Positions 1-8,169 of a stretch of 38,811 nt of DNA are shown here, one piece after another (the stretch's first letter is position 1; each line of letters begins with the position of its first letter). The stretch lies in contig JAIOYR010000034.1 of assembly GCA_021740995.1 (NCBI GenBank), positions 1-38,811 of the forward strand, in the 5' to 3' direction. The notes beneath the pieces are model-generated. The model saw only the letters and a list, made by a program, of their open reading frames with translations, had not been told where the DNA came from and did not search any database. The DNA is from Taibaiella sp. Its GTDB lineage: Bacteria; Bacteroidota; Bacteroidia; Chitinophagales; Chitinophagaceae. The translations under genes and the position numbers were made by a program.

Positions 1-4
1 GCGT

Positions 5-27
5 CCCCTCCTTGAAAAAAGGAGGGG
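5..27. terminator. Terminator-like hairpin at window edge
   Basis: A perfect 9-bp stem, CCCCTCCTT (5-13) with AAGGAGGGG (19-27), closes a 5-base loop. It lies downstream of the minus-strand ABC ATPase gene ending at 73, and may also serve a gene beyond the window edge. Neither side carries a clear run of T, so intrinsic termination is uncertain. Confidence 0.45.
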
Positions 28-72
28 AGTTCCTTCATTTTCTGACCTTGTAATTTAGTCATTTATTACTTG

Positions 73-753
73 CTATGGGCGGATATAGCCGTGCAGGGCA
101 AGGTCTTCGGTGTTGTGTATGAATACAGTCTGGCCTTCTTTCATCAGGTATAGTGTATCGCTTACCGATACCAGTTGCTGATACAAATGGTCAGTGATGA
201 TGATGCCCTTCCTTCTTTTTTGTTGCAGCAGCAGCGACTGCAGCCGCTCTACGTGCAGGGGCATGATGTGTGTAAAGGGTTCATCTAGCAGCGAAAAGCG
301 GGTATCTGCCAGCAGTATTACCAACACCGACACCAGCCGCTCCATGCCGCCCGAGAGCTCGTGTATGCGTTTATCTGCCTCCTCTTCTATTTCAGGAAAG
401 TAGCTGAATGCTTCCGTCTTGTCTACATTGTATTGCTGCATTACTTTTTTCACAGATAGACTATGCGGCAGGAATGGTATCTGCGGCAGATAGTTGAGCA
501 GGCGATGCGTGGTGTATGGTGTAGCTATCCTGATACCATTTACAAACACATCGCACGATGCTGCTCGCAGTGTACCAAACACACATTGCAGCATGGTAGA
601 CTTGCCCGAGCCATTGCGCCCCAGCAGCCCTGTGATGCTACCCTTTGCAGCCTGTATGGTTGCGCCCTTCAGTATCTCCTTCTGCCCTATGGACAGAAAA
701 ATATTCTCTGCGCTCATCTGGTCCGGGCTCAGTATATAATTGTTGTTAGCCAT
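73..753 (-). CDS. ABC transporter ATP-binding protein
   Basis: A 226-residue nucleotide-binding subunit expected to sit on the cytoplasmic face and power a small export ABC transporter. Walker A is GRNGSGKST near residues 45-53, the signature is LSGGM, Walker B is SLLDEP and the switch histidine lies in ITDH, so all catalytic motifs are intact. The ATG at 753 is preferred because it begins at the usual distance before Walker A; the frame stays open to 876, but that stretch overlaps the upstream membrane gene and does not resemble the family. It overlaps the end of that gene (729-1028) by 25 bases, suggesting translational coupling. The substrate cannot be told from sequence. Confidence 0.85.
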   Translation of the reverse strand: MANNNYILSPDQMSAENIFLSIGQKEILKGATIQAAKGSITGLLGRNGSGKSTMLQCVFGTLRAASCDVFVNGIRIATPYTTHRLLNYLPQIPFLPHSLSVKKVMQQYNVDKTEAFSYFPEIEEEADKRIHELSGGMERLVSVLVILLADTRFSLLDEPFTHIMPLHVERLQSLLLQQKRRKGIIITDHLYQQLVSVSDTLYLMKEGQTVFIHNTEDLALHGYIRP

Positions 754-1028
754 AACAAGACACAAAATGATACCAGGTCGGCACACAACCAGGTGATGAA
801 CAAAAACGTTTTGGAGACATTCAGATTGTAGTAGTAATAGAATTTGTCGGAGCGGAAAGCCGTGATGAAGTACCATATCAGCACGTCTGTTGCAGCCTTC
901 ATTATCAGTAGTGGCAGCAGCACTTTATCCTGTGCATACAGCCAGCAGCCCGGCAACGAGAGCAAAGCAGGAATAATACAATAATACCTGTAGCAATACA
1001 GGGCTACCTGAAACCTTATGAGATACAT
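729..1028 (-). CDS. Small membrane protein, putative partner of the ABC ATPase
   Basis: A 99-residue hydrophobic protein with about three membrane-spanning stretches (roughly residues 15-35, 40-58 and 75-98) separated by a short tyrosine-rich segment (KFYYYYNLN). I do not recognise a family. The ATG at 1028 is preferred over a TTG at 1100, which would overlap the upstream gene by 50 bases. It sits between another small membrane protein and the ABC ATPase on the same strand with overlapping or near-abutting ends, so it is probably one of two minimal permease subunits. It is much shorter than ordinary ABC permeases; function is inferred from context only. Confidence 0.6.
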   Translation of the reverse strand: MYLIRFQVALYCYRYYCIIPALLSLPGCWLYAQDKVLLPLLIMKAATDVLIWYFITAFRSDKFYYYYNLNVSKTFLFITWLCADLVSFCVLLWLTTIIY

Positions 1029-1050
1029 ACGTAAAAACAATAAGGTAGCG

Positions 1051-1452
1051 CTATATCGTGCCTTGAATAGTTTTAGTAGTTTGTGAGCGAGAGATGCCAA
1101 TATATATCAATGAAATAGCACAAAGGAGCGAAAAATATGTCCATGGGATGCCAAAGGCGAACGTATCGAGCGGGTCTTTAAAATGGGTGCCTGTAAGAAA
1201 CTGAATGAACCAAACCAACTCTACAATGAATATGTACCCAAAAAGAAAAGAAGCTGCGATGCCTATTGTGAGGAACACATACTTATGCCTAAAAATCAAC
1301 GGTAGAAAAAAGGCTGCATTAAAGATGGCATTGTATGCCGTCAATCGTTTGTCGAGCAAATCTGACCCGATATCATAAGCACCCAGACCTGCAAAATAAA
1401 GTGCAGGGATAAGCCAAAAATATTTGAGTGGTATGCGGTTGAGTATTGGCAT
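1051..1452 (-). CDS. Small membrane protein, first gene of the ABC set
   Basis: A 133-residue protein with about four predicted membrane segments (around residues 10-27, 42-55, 60-85 and 103-122) and a polar C-terminus. No family was recognised. It starts with ATG at 1452 and ends 22 bases before the likely start of the next small membrane gene, which in turn overlaps the ABC ATPase; the three form an apparent minus-strand operon. A role as part of the membrane channel is inferred from that arrangement. It diverges from the membrane-protein gene starting at 1617. Confidence 0.6.
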   Translation of the reverse strand: MPILNRIPLKYFWLIPALYFAGLGAYDIGSDLLDKRLTAYNAIFNAAFFLPLIFRHKYVFLTIGIAASFLFGYIFIVELVWFIQFLTGTHFKDPLDTFAFGIPWTYFSLLCAISLIYIGISRSQTTKTIQGTI

Positions 1453-1616
1453 TATGCTATAGTAGTGTTCGACTCAATTTATAACGAAACAAGGTTGAAA
1501 ATATTTTATTTGCTTCAAAAAAATATTGCGCTTTATCAAGGTGTGGATTATTATTTAACAGTGGCGGTAATGTTTGATTACAGAAAATATTGTACTTTTC
1601 ATTGTAAAGCAATTTT

Positions 1617-2246
1617 ATGCAACAGGGCAAAACTGACGAAACACAGGAGGCACTCCGGGAAATGCGAAGTATTATGAGCCGCTCACCAAGACTTATTTCG
1701 CTAAGCGGGTGGAGTGGTATATGGGTTGGGGCTATAGCGCTGGTGGGTGCTTTTGTAGCATATAGCATGCTGCAACAGCCGGGCTACAAGGATATTGGCA
1801 CTACACTATCAGCCACTCCCGAGCATTTCGACAAGTATACGGTACACATTATACTGCTGGGAGTGGTTGTTTTCTCAGCAGCACTTGGCGGCACTATTTA
1901 TTTCAACTATCGCAAGGCAGCCAGGCATGGGCAAGGCATATGGAACGATGCCTCGCGACTTATGCTGGGGCAGCTTTTTTATCCTGTGTTCTCCGGAGGG
2001 GTGTTTTGTCTGCTGTTTATATATCATGGTTGCGGAATGTTTGTAGCACCTACCTGTCTGGTTTTCTATGGATTGGCACTTATCAGCTCCAGCCGGCACA
2101 TATTGTCCGACATCCGCTACCTGGGTATGCTGGATGTGGCGCTTGGCTGCACCGCTATGTTCTTCCCCGGTTTTGGATTGGTTTTCTGGGCTTTAGGCTT
2201 TGGGGTGTTGCATATATTTTATGGAGTGATGATGTGGAGTAAGTAA
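1617..2246 (+). CDS. Integral membrane protein of unknown function
   Basis: A 209-residue protein with a charged N-terminal tail (residues 1-28, containing an EALREMRSIM-type amphipathic stretch) followed by about five or six membrane helices: near 31-50, 74-95, 115-135, 140-157, 170-185 and 188-205. The overall look is that of small conserved Bacteroidota membrane proteins of unknown role that often sit beside a winged-helix regulator, but no regulator is adjacent here. The ATG at 1617 is the first good start and the frame ends cleanly at 2246. Function is unknown. Confidence 0.7.
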   Translation: MQQGKTDETQEALREMRSIMSRSPRLISLSGWSGIWVGAIALVGAFVAYSMLQQPGYKDIGTTLSATPEHFDKYTVHIILLGVVVFSAALGGTIYFNYRKAARHGQGIWNDASRLMLGQLFYPVFSGGVFCLLFIYHGCGMFVAPTCLVFYGLALISSSRHILSDIRYLGMLDVALGCTAMFFPGFGLVFWALGFGVLHIFYGVMMWSK

Positions 2247-2408
2247 GACACCTCCCCTGCCTGTCCAGAAAGCACGTCTGTTCGTTAAAACTGCCTGCAA
2301 TAAGTGGTTATTTTTTCTCTAAAGATTTTGGTGTTGCTGCTATTTTCAACCGGCAGCCAACCCTATTTCCTTTTACGTGTGTCTTTAGTTAATAAAATAC
2401 CACCTTTT

Positions 2409-3389
2409 ATGAAAAAACCCACCCAAAGTTTGTTTGCGCTGGCCATTACGGCAGCCTTATTTGTATCGTCTTGCGGCAAAAATTACGACCCGGGACCAGG
2501 ACCTACGCCTGTTGCTACTAATAAAACTCAGCTAAATAGCCTATTTAAAGAGTTTCGGAGCACACCGGAGATAAAATGTGTAACTGCCGGGATACCACAA
2601 ACAGTAGTATTCTCAAAAGGCACGAAGCTCACCTTCTACCCTAACTCGTTTAAGACAGCGGCCGGAGTCATCATCACCAGCGGCACGGTGTGCCTGGAAG
2701 TGATAGAAATGTACAAGCCGGGAGATATGATAGCCAACCGTGCTACCACCACCGACAACAACAGATTGCTAACAAGCGGAGGGCAGGTAAAAATCCGAGC
2801 TACCAAGGACGGGCAAGAAGTATATGCCAATAAATACGGTATAGGATTCAGGCAGCCCGGGGCATCATCACAGCCTATGATGCTGTTTTATGGCAATACA
2901 AACAATGAAGATTCTGTAACAACATGGACTACCGATACCACTAAAATTAATCGTGGCTCATTTAGTGAATTTACACTTTACGACACCACAGGTTCGGCGG
3001 CTACCCAGGCATGGTATCATCAGTTTGATTCCTGCACCGATTTCAATTGGATAAACTGCGACTATTTTTTTAACAACACTGCCCCCAAAACAAACATTTA
3101 TGTAAGTACAGGCGATGTTGTTTTTAATAAAAGTAATACATCAATATTCATCGTCTTTCCTTCTATTAATGCAGTATCACGTGCATATACAATTCCCGGC
3201 TCTGAAACTTTTACAGGATATAACTTCCCAACAGGATTGGGAGTGAATATAATAATGATGTCAAAGGTTGGCAACGACTATTATTACACGGAGCAAAACG
3301 GACTAACAGTAACTGCCGACATGTCTGTAACTGCCACGCCCACCAAGCAGTCGCTTGACTATATAAAGACAAAGCTAGGTGCATTGTAA
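2409..3389 (+). CDS. Putative lipoprotein, unknown function
   Basis: A 326-residue protein with a type II signal peptide: MKKPTQSLFALA start, hydrophobic core and lipobox VSSC with the lipidated cysteine at residue 22. A GPGPTP linker follows, after which the body is beta-rich and polar, with frequent Thr, Ser and Asn, typical of surface or periplasmic Bacteroidota lipoproteins. A central LTSGGQVKI segment recalls repeat-like adhesion domains, but I cannot name a family. The ATG at 2409 is chosen because the longer frame from 2304 would bury the signal peptide. It stands alone and is followed by a strong terminator at 3425-3464. Confidence 0.75.
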   Translation: MKKPTQSLFALAITAALFVSSCGKNYDPGPGPTPVATNKTQLNSLFKEFRSTPEIKCVTAGIPQTVVFSKGTKLTFYPNSFKTAAGVIITSGTVCLEVIEMYKPGDMIANRATTTDNNRLLTSGGQVKIRATKDGQEVYANKYGIGFRQPGASSQPMMLFYGNTNNEDSVTTWTTDTTKINRGSFSEFTLYDTTGSAATQAWYHQFDSCTDFNWINCDYFFNNTAPKTNIYVSTGDVVFNKSNTSIFIVFPSINAVSRAYTIPGSETFTGYNFPTGLGVNIIMMSKVGNDYYYTEQNGLTVTADMSVTATPTKQSLDYIKTKLGAL

Positions 3390-3424
3390 ACACGCAACAG
3401 TATTAGAAATGAGATGAATTTCAG

Positions 3425-3464
3425 GGATTGACAACTCACAAAAATAAAGTTGTCAATCCTTTTT
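3425..3464 (+). terminator. Rho-independent terminator
   Basis: GGATTGACAACT (3425-3436) pairs perfectly over 12 bp with AGTTGTCAATCC (3448-3459) across an 11-base loop, followed by TTTTT. It ends the lipoprotein transcript and lies just before the stop of the convergent CDGSH gene. Confidence 0.9.
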
Positions 3465-3486
3465 ACAGCAATAGTAAAACTGACGA

Positions 3487-3921
3487 CTACTCATCCTTAA
3501 AGCCGGTACTGATGTGCGAGCCATCGCAGAATGGTTTGTTGGCTGAGGCACCGCAGCGGCAGAAGGCAGTTACTTTGCTCTTGGTGGTTTCATTGCCCTT
3601 GCTGTCTTTTACTTTCAGGTTGCCATATACCATCAGTGGTCCGCTTTTCATCACCTCTACAGCAGTTGTTACTTCGGTTTCGGTATTGCCGGGCGTGGCC
3701 TCGCTGGTAGTGCGCACATAGCTGAGCGCGCCCGATGGGCAGCGGGCTACCTGCTCAATTATCTGCTCGGTGCCGGCTCCCTCCATATTCACCCATGGGC
3801 GGTTGCGCGGGTTGAACACCGATACCAATCCCTTCCAGCATATAGTGGAGTGTACGCATTGGTCGGGCTTCCATATCACGGTTACATCGTCGCGGGTATA
3901 CTGCTTTACTACAGGTTTCAT
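3487..3921 (-). CDS. Fer4_19 and CDGSH-type iron-sulfur protein
   Basis: A 144-residue two-domain iron-sulfur protein. Residues ~1-70 match the divergent 4Fe-4S mono-cluster domain (Fer4_19), with WKPDQCVHSTICWKG and, later, VARCPSGAL supplying the cysteines. Residues ~95-140 are a CDGSH iron-sulfur domain with the signature FCRCGASANKPFCDGSH, which binds a 2Fe-2S cluster through three Cys and one His. Proteins of this architecture are cytosolic and presumed to act in electron transfer or redox sensing; no reaction is established. It stands alone, convergent with the lipoprotein gene. The family call is firm and the role open. Confidence 0.9.
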   Translation of the reverse strand: MKPVVKQYTRDDVTVIWKPDQCVHSTICWKGLVSVFNPRNRPWVNMEGAGTEQIIEQVARCPSGALSYVRTTSEATPGNTETEVTTAVEVMKSGPLMVYGNLKVKDSKGNETTKSKVTAFCRCGASANKPFCDGSHISTGFKDE

Positions 3922-4260
3922 ACGCTGCTCTGCTTTTTAGAAATTCGATACTAATATACCCATTTTTCTGCAACTGCGTTTATACCTATGTCATTAATTC
4001 ATGGCTGAACAGCGCTATATACACAAGAGTAAATTTGGGTTATAAAAACCACACGCATTTTTGCAGGGTATCTTCAGTAAAGACGGGGCTATTCTTCTGG
4101 TGGTTGCTAACTTCTCAACATTGTGCACTTTTCCTTGTAGCGACCGGAATTCAGTCTTTTAAACCACCGGATAATTTATGTTCACGGCAAGCTGAGAAAT
4201 TTTATACGGCAGATTTGGCGTGTAGCCCGGGGGGTGTTTAGTTGAATGGCAATCAGACAG
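3922..4260. other. Intergenic region without recognised gene
   Basis: About 340 bases between the divergently read CDGSH gene start and the 3' end of rsmI. A short open frame exists here but its translation has no coherent protein character. I see no tRNA, strong hairpin or clear promoter box. Confidence 0.6.
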
Positions 4261-4995
4261 TTACGGTTGGTCTATATCCTCTTCCTCTGCGTCCTGCTCA
4301 GCTACATATTTGCCTTTGCGGGCCGGCGCGCCCTCTATCACTATTACTATTTCGCCTTTGGGCGGGTGTTTTTCGTAATGGGCAGATAATGCGGTAAGTG
4401 TATTCGTATTTGTTTCCTCAAACATCTTGGTAAGCTCCCGGCACACTGCTGCCTGCCTGTCGCTGCCAAAGTAAGTAGCCAGCTCATTGAGTGTTTTTAC
4501 CAGCCTGTGTGGCGACTCGTACAATATCACAGTGCGCTGCTCCTCTGCCAGCATTTTGAGCATGGTTTGTCTACCCTTCTTCAGCGGCAGAAAACCCTCG
4601 AATACAAACCTGCTGGCAGGTAAGCCCGACTGTACCAAAGCCGGCACAAAAGCAGTAGCGCCCGGCAGACATTCAACAGGTATATTGTTTCTTACACACT
4701 CCCTCACCAGCAGAAAACCAGGATCAGATATGCCGGGTGTGCCGGCATCTGTAATCAGCGCAAAGACCTTGCCTTCCTGTATCTGCTCTATGAGGTGTGG
4801 CAGCACCTTGTGTTCATTGTGTGCATGATACGGGGTTAGCGGCTTCAGTATACCATAATGCCGCAGCAGCACACCACTGGTGCGCGTGTCTTCGCATAGT
4901 ATCACATCCGCATTGCGCAGTGTCTCCACTGCACGATAGGTGATATCGCCGAGGTTGCCTATAGGCGATGGTACAAGATAAAGGCGCATTGCCAT
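4261..4995 (-). CDS. rsmI: 16S rRNA (cytidine(1402)-2'-O)-methyltransferase
   Basis: A 244-residue S-adenosylmethionine-dependent methyltransferase of the tetrapyrrole-methylase fold that 2'-O-methylates C1402 in the decoding centre of 16S rRNA. Recognisable family motifs in order: LYLVPSPIGNLGDIT at the N-terminus, CEDTRTSGVLL, ALITDAGTPGISDPG in the middle, the PGATAFVPALVQSGLP cofactor-site region and FEGFLP, then YESPHRLVKTL. The C-terminal tail is acidic. Start is ATG at 4995, though ATG at 4989 (MRLYLVP) is equally likely. It lies 82 bases downstream of purS on the same strand and may be cotranscribed. Confidence 0.95.
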   Translation of the reverse strand: MAMRLYLVPSPIGNLGDITYRAVETLRNADVILCEDTRTSGVLLRHYGILKPLTPYHAHNEHKVLPHLIEQIQEGKVFALITDAGTPGISDPGFLLVRECVRNNIPVECLPGATAFVPALVQSGLPASRFVFEGFLPLKKGRQTMLKMLAEEQRTVILYESPHRLVKTLNELATYFGSDRQAAVCRELTKMFEETNTNTLTALSAHYEKHPPKGEIVIVIEGAPARKGKYVAEQDAEEEDIDQP

Positions 4996-5077
4996 AGCAT
5001 CAATTAAAAAAGTACGGGTACATTGTCGCCCCAGTATGCAGTTGTTTCGTTCTTCTGATACAGAAAACGAGCCGTTC

Positions 5078-5329
5078 TTATCCTTCTATAACCGTGAAAT
5101 CGAAGGATTCCATTACCGGATTTGCGAGCAATTTTTTGCAGGCTTCGCGCGCTATGTTTTCGGCTGCCTCCTTGCTTTGCGCCTCTATGTGCAGGTGTAT
5201 CTGCTTGCCTATACGCACATCATTGATGCCGGACAGGCCCAGATTGTGCAGGCTGGTATTTACAGCCTTTCCCTGTGGATCCAGCAATTCTTTGAGTGGC
5301 ATTACGTCTATGTGTGCTATGTATTTCAT
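5078..5329 (-). CDS. purS: Phosphoribosylformylglycinamidine synthase subunit PurS
   Basis: An 83-residue small subunit of the three-protein FGAM synthase (PurL, PurQ, PurS) of purine synthesis; PurS dimers bridge PurQ and PurL and help channel ammonia. The sequence carries the family pattern: LLDPQGKAVNTSLHNLG, the conserved RIGKQIHLHIEA strand and a C-terminal CKKLLANPVMESF segment. Length is standard. The ATG at 5329 is immediately preceded by a 14-bp tandem repeat array that occupies the place of a normal leader, so no Shine-Dalgarno sequence is visible. purE and purK lie elsewhere in the window. Confidence 0.92.
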   Translation of the reverse strand: MKYIAHIDVMPLKELLDPQGKAVNTSLHNLGLSGINDVRIGKQIHLHIEAQSKEAAENIAREACKKLLANPVMESFDFTVIEG

Positions 5330-5332
5330 AAA

Positions 5333-5444
<112 letters not shown>

Positions 5445-5468
5445 ACTTAAATATTAATAATGAAGGAA

Positions 5469-6266
5469 TCATTCTGTTTGTGTTGGCAGGTTTTCCTTTG
5501 GTTGCCGGTGAATGAGGGATAGTATGATATAAAGAACAAATGCAAACGGCACTACAGCTACATGCAGAAAAGGGATAGATATGGCACTGACCACAATGAG
5601 TACAAGCTGCGGCCACGCAGAGGCTATATTCCATTTGGCAGGCATGAGCTTGATAAAGCTGATACGTGAAACCATAAACCAGCACAACAGCCCTATGACC
5701 GCATATATCACCCATTTATTGTGCAGAAAATTGCCGAGTCCCCAGGGGTTGTACCACGCCAGTAAAGGTAAAGAAGCGACAAAAATTCCTACAGCAGGAA
5801 TAGGCATGCCGGTGAAAAACCCTTTATGACCGCCCCCACTTATATTGAACCGTGCCAGCCGCAGTGCCCCAAAACAGGCAATAAGGAAAGCCGGTGCCAT
5901 GCCCAGCATACTTACGTCCATGGCGTTTTTCTCGCTCATCAGCGCATCCCACAAAAACTTGTAAAAAATCATAGATGGTGCCACGCCAAAAGATACTATA
6001 TCGGCAAGGGAATCGAGGTCTTTGCCTATAGGAGAAAACACATTCAATGCCCGAGCCACAAAACCATCGAGCAGGTCGCAGATGGCAGCAATACCTATGA
6101 AAATGCTACCCAGATATATCTGCTCAGCCCCGTATACCCAGTTCCAGGTAGGCATGCCGCCTTCCAGACTCATGCTGGTATATGGCTGCGCAGTAAGTAT
6201 GTAGGCTATGGCGATACACCCGCAAAAAAGATTGCCCAGCGTCAGCAGATTGGGGAGATGCTTCAT
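5469..6266 (-). CDS. pssA: CDP-diacylglycerol--serine O-phosphatidyltransferase
   Basis: A 265-residue membrane enzyme of phospholipid synthesis that makes phosphatidylserine from CDP-diacylglycerol and L-serine. It shows the CDP-alcohol phosphatidyltransferase signature, here GIAAICDLLDGFVARALNV with the aspartates spaced as D-G-x2-A-R-x-D in modified form, continuing to GKDLDSLADIVSFGVAP. MKHLPNLLTLGNLFCGCIAI is the usual N-terminus, so ATG at 6266 is chosen; the frame extends to 6437 but the extra residues do not resemble the family. About seven to eight membrane helices follow. purS lies downstream beyond the tandem repeats. Confidence 0.92.
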   Translation of the reverse strand: MKHLPNLLTLGNLFCGCIAIAYILTAQPYTSMSLEGGMPTWNWVYGAEQIYLGSIFIGIAAICDLLDGFVARALNVFSPIGKDLDSLADIVSFGVAPSMIFYKFLWDALMSEKNAMDVSMLGMAPAFLIACFGALRLARFNISGGGHKGFFTGMPIPAVGIFVASLPLLAWYNPWGLGNFLHNKWVIYAVIGLLCWFMVSRISFIKLMPAKWNIASAWPQLVLIVVSAISIPFLHVAVVPFAFVLYIILSLIHRQPKENLPTQTE

Positions 6267-6412
6267 CGTGTGCCAAAAGTAAGGATTATCGGGGAATGTA
6301 TCAGAGCGTGCGTAGCATTGAAAAATATCGTATATTACAGCGTCTAATACCGATGAAATGCAACTTATTGAATTATGATAAGCATACCAACACGCAATGT
6401 ATCCCGAAATGT

Positions 6413-6442
6413 ATACTATGAATTTTAACAATTTCATAGTAT
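6413..6442. promoter_or_regulatory. Inverted repeat upstream of exporter operon
   Basis: ATACTATGAA (6413-6422) and TTCATAGTAT (6433-6442) form perfect 10-bp arms with a 10-base spacer. Its right arm begins CATAGTATCAATATT (6435-6449), which matches 12 of 15 positions of the palindrome AATAGTATTACTATT found nearby and upstream of purK. It is probably a second operator for the TetR regulator at 10870-11556. Confidence 0.55.
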
Positions 6443-6455
6443 CAATATTCTTTTT

Positions 6456-6479
6456 GATAGTATTACTATCTTATTTTTG
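6456..6479 (+). promoter_or_regulatory. TetR-type operator and -7 box of exporter operon
   Basis: GATAGTATTACTATC (6456-6470) is a perfect palindrome (7-1-7). It is followed at once by TATTTTTG (6472-6479), a perfect Bacteroidota TAnnTTTG -7 box, placing transcription start near 6484 and the GTG start of the ABC gene 13 bases later. A protein bound here would cover the promoter. The same 13-bp core (ATAGTAWTACTAT) recurs at 17129-17141. Confidence 0.65.
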
Positions 6480-6496
6480 TAGACTAATTTTATAAA

Positions 6497-8161
6497 GTGG
6501 CAAAAGAAAAACTAAATACATTCGAGAAATTATTAGATGTACTCAAGTTTGAGAAATCAGAAATCACGTCGGTATACTTTTATTCCATACTCACCGGTTT
6601 AGTGCAGCTATCTTTGCCATTAGGTATACAGTCAATCATTAGTTTTGTATTGGGAGGGGCTATATCTACATCGCTGGTAGTGCTAATTTTTGCAGTAATT
6701 TTTGGCGTTTTCATTTCGGGATTACTGAAGGTAAATCAGATGAAGATTATCGAAAAGGTACAGCAGCAGCTTTTTGTACGTTATTCTTTCCAGTATGCAC
6801 ATACCATACCAAACCTTAGTCTCAAGGAAATAAACAACTATTATTTACCTGAATTGGTAAACCGGTTTTTTGATACCATTTCATTGCAAAAAAGTATCTC
6901 CAAAATATTGCTGGATATACCTGCTGCAACCATTCAGATTATTTTCGGATTGATACTGCTATCGTTCTATCACCCCATATTTATATTTTTTGGCATACTG
7001 TTGTTGGTAGTACTGTTCTTAATACTGAGAATAACGGCAAGCAGGGGCATGCAAACCAGTATAGAGGAAAGTAATTACAAGTATAAAGTTGCGGGCTATA
7101 TACAAGAGCTTGCGAGAGTAATACTAACTATGAAGTTTTCAAGAAACAGCTCGTTGCATATTTCAAAAACAGATGAATATGTAACAGGCTATTTGAAAGC
7201 ACGTACATCTCATTTTAAGATACTGATATTTCAATATTGGACATTAATTACCTTTAAAGTACTGATAGTAGCAGCGATGCTTATTATTGGATCCTTTCTA
7301 TTGGTAAATCAGCAACTGAATATTGGTCAATTCATAGCGGCAGAAATGGTAATTCTTATAGTTATCGATTCTGTAGAAAAGCTTATAATCAATCTCGACA
7401 AGGTTTATGACGTTCTTACATCCATAGAGAAGCTTACCAAAGTTACCGATAAGCCCAAAGAAGAGACAGGCAAAAAATTACTTACAGATGTTGAAAAAGG
7501 CGTTGCAATAACTTTAGACTCCCTTTCATTTGGTTATACACAAGAAAAGAAGATACTGCATAATATATCCCTAAATATACTGCCGGGAGAGCGGGTATGT
7601 ATAATGGGTAAAGACAACTCCGGCAAATCTACTTTATTGAAACTATTTAGTGGCGTGTTTCAGGACTTTGAAGGCACACTTCAGATTAATAATGTACCCA
7701 TCGGAAACTACGACCTTCAATCTCTGAGGGCTAATACCGGAATGATGCTCAACTTTCAGGATATATTTAATGGCACCATTAGGGAAAATATATGTGTGGG
7801 TAACAACTCCATATCAGATGAACGGTTGAATAATCTGGCAAAAATCTTTGGCCTGAAAACGTATATAGACAGCCACAAAGAGGGTTATGAATACATGTTG
7901 CAACCCACAGGTCTGCACTTGTCTGGTAAGGTGATGAAAAAAATATTGCTGATGAGGGCATTAATTCATGACCCGGCAATAGTGCTGCTGGAAGAACCAT
8001 GGCAAGGCATGGAAGACGAGTCTGCGAATAATATAAAAAACTACTTAACAGATAAATCCTTCAATAAAACTGTATTGGTAGTAACCAACGATGAAACTTT
8101 TGCAGCTTCATGCGACAAGGTAATTATTCTGGAAGAAGGGAAAGTAAAAATGAATAACTAG
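6497..8161 (+). CDS. ABC transporter (membrane plus nucleotide-binding domain), degenerate ATPase
   Basis: A 554-residue fused half-transporter: membrane domain with about six helices in residues ~20-300, nucleotide-binding domain from ~335 to the end. It lacks an N-terminal C39 peptidase. It heads an operon with HlyD-like and TolC-like genes, so it should be the inner-membrane pump of a type I-like secretion system. Walker A is intact (GKDNSGKS, 371-378). Other catalytic motifs are not: the signature reads LSGKV (475-479) instead of LSGGQ, Walker B has Glu499 where Asp is expected (VLLEEP), the Q-loop position appears to be Asn (MMLNFQD), and the switch His is Asn531 (VVTND). ATP hydrolysis may be impaired. 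It starts with GTG; no Shine-Dalgarno is obvious. Confidence 0.88.
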   Translation: MAKEKLNTFEKLLDVLKFEKSEITSVYFYSILTGLVQLSLPLGIQSIISFVLGGAISTSLVVLIFAVIFGVFISGLLKVNQMKIIEKVQQQLFVRYSFQYAHTIPNLSLKEINNYYLPELVNRFFDTISLQKSISKILLDIPAATIQIIFGLILLSFYHPIFIFFGILLLVVLFLILRITASRGMQTSIEESNYKYKVAGYIQELARVILTMKFSRNSSLHISKTDEYVTGYLKARTSHFKILIFQYWTLITFKVLIVAAMLIIGSFLLVNQQLNIGQFIAAEMVILIVIDSVEKLIINLDKVYDVLTSIEKLTKVTDKPKEETGKKLLTDVEKGVAITLDSLSFGYTQEKKILHNISLNILPGERVCIMGKDNSGKSTLLKLFSGVFQDFEGTLQINNVPIGNYDLQSLRANTGMMLNFQDIFNGTIRENICVGNNSISDERLNNLAKIFGLKTYIDSHKEGYEYMLQPTGLHLSGKVMKKILLMRALIHDPAIVLLEEPWQGMEDESANNIKNYLTDKSFNKTVLVVTNDETFAASCDKVIILEEGKVKMNN

Positions 8162-8169
8162 TATCTGAC

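Noticed and set aside
4035-4241. Open frame of 68 codons in the gap before rsmI
   Set aside because: Its translation shows no protein-like pattern, no ribosome site and no neighbour context.
6266-6437. N-terminal extension of pssA
   Set aside because: The upstream residues do not resemble the family, and MKHLPNLLTLGN is the usual N-terminus.
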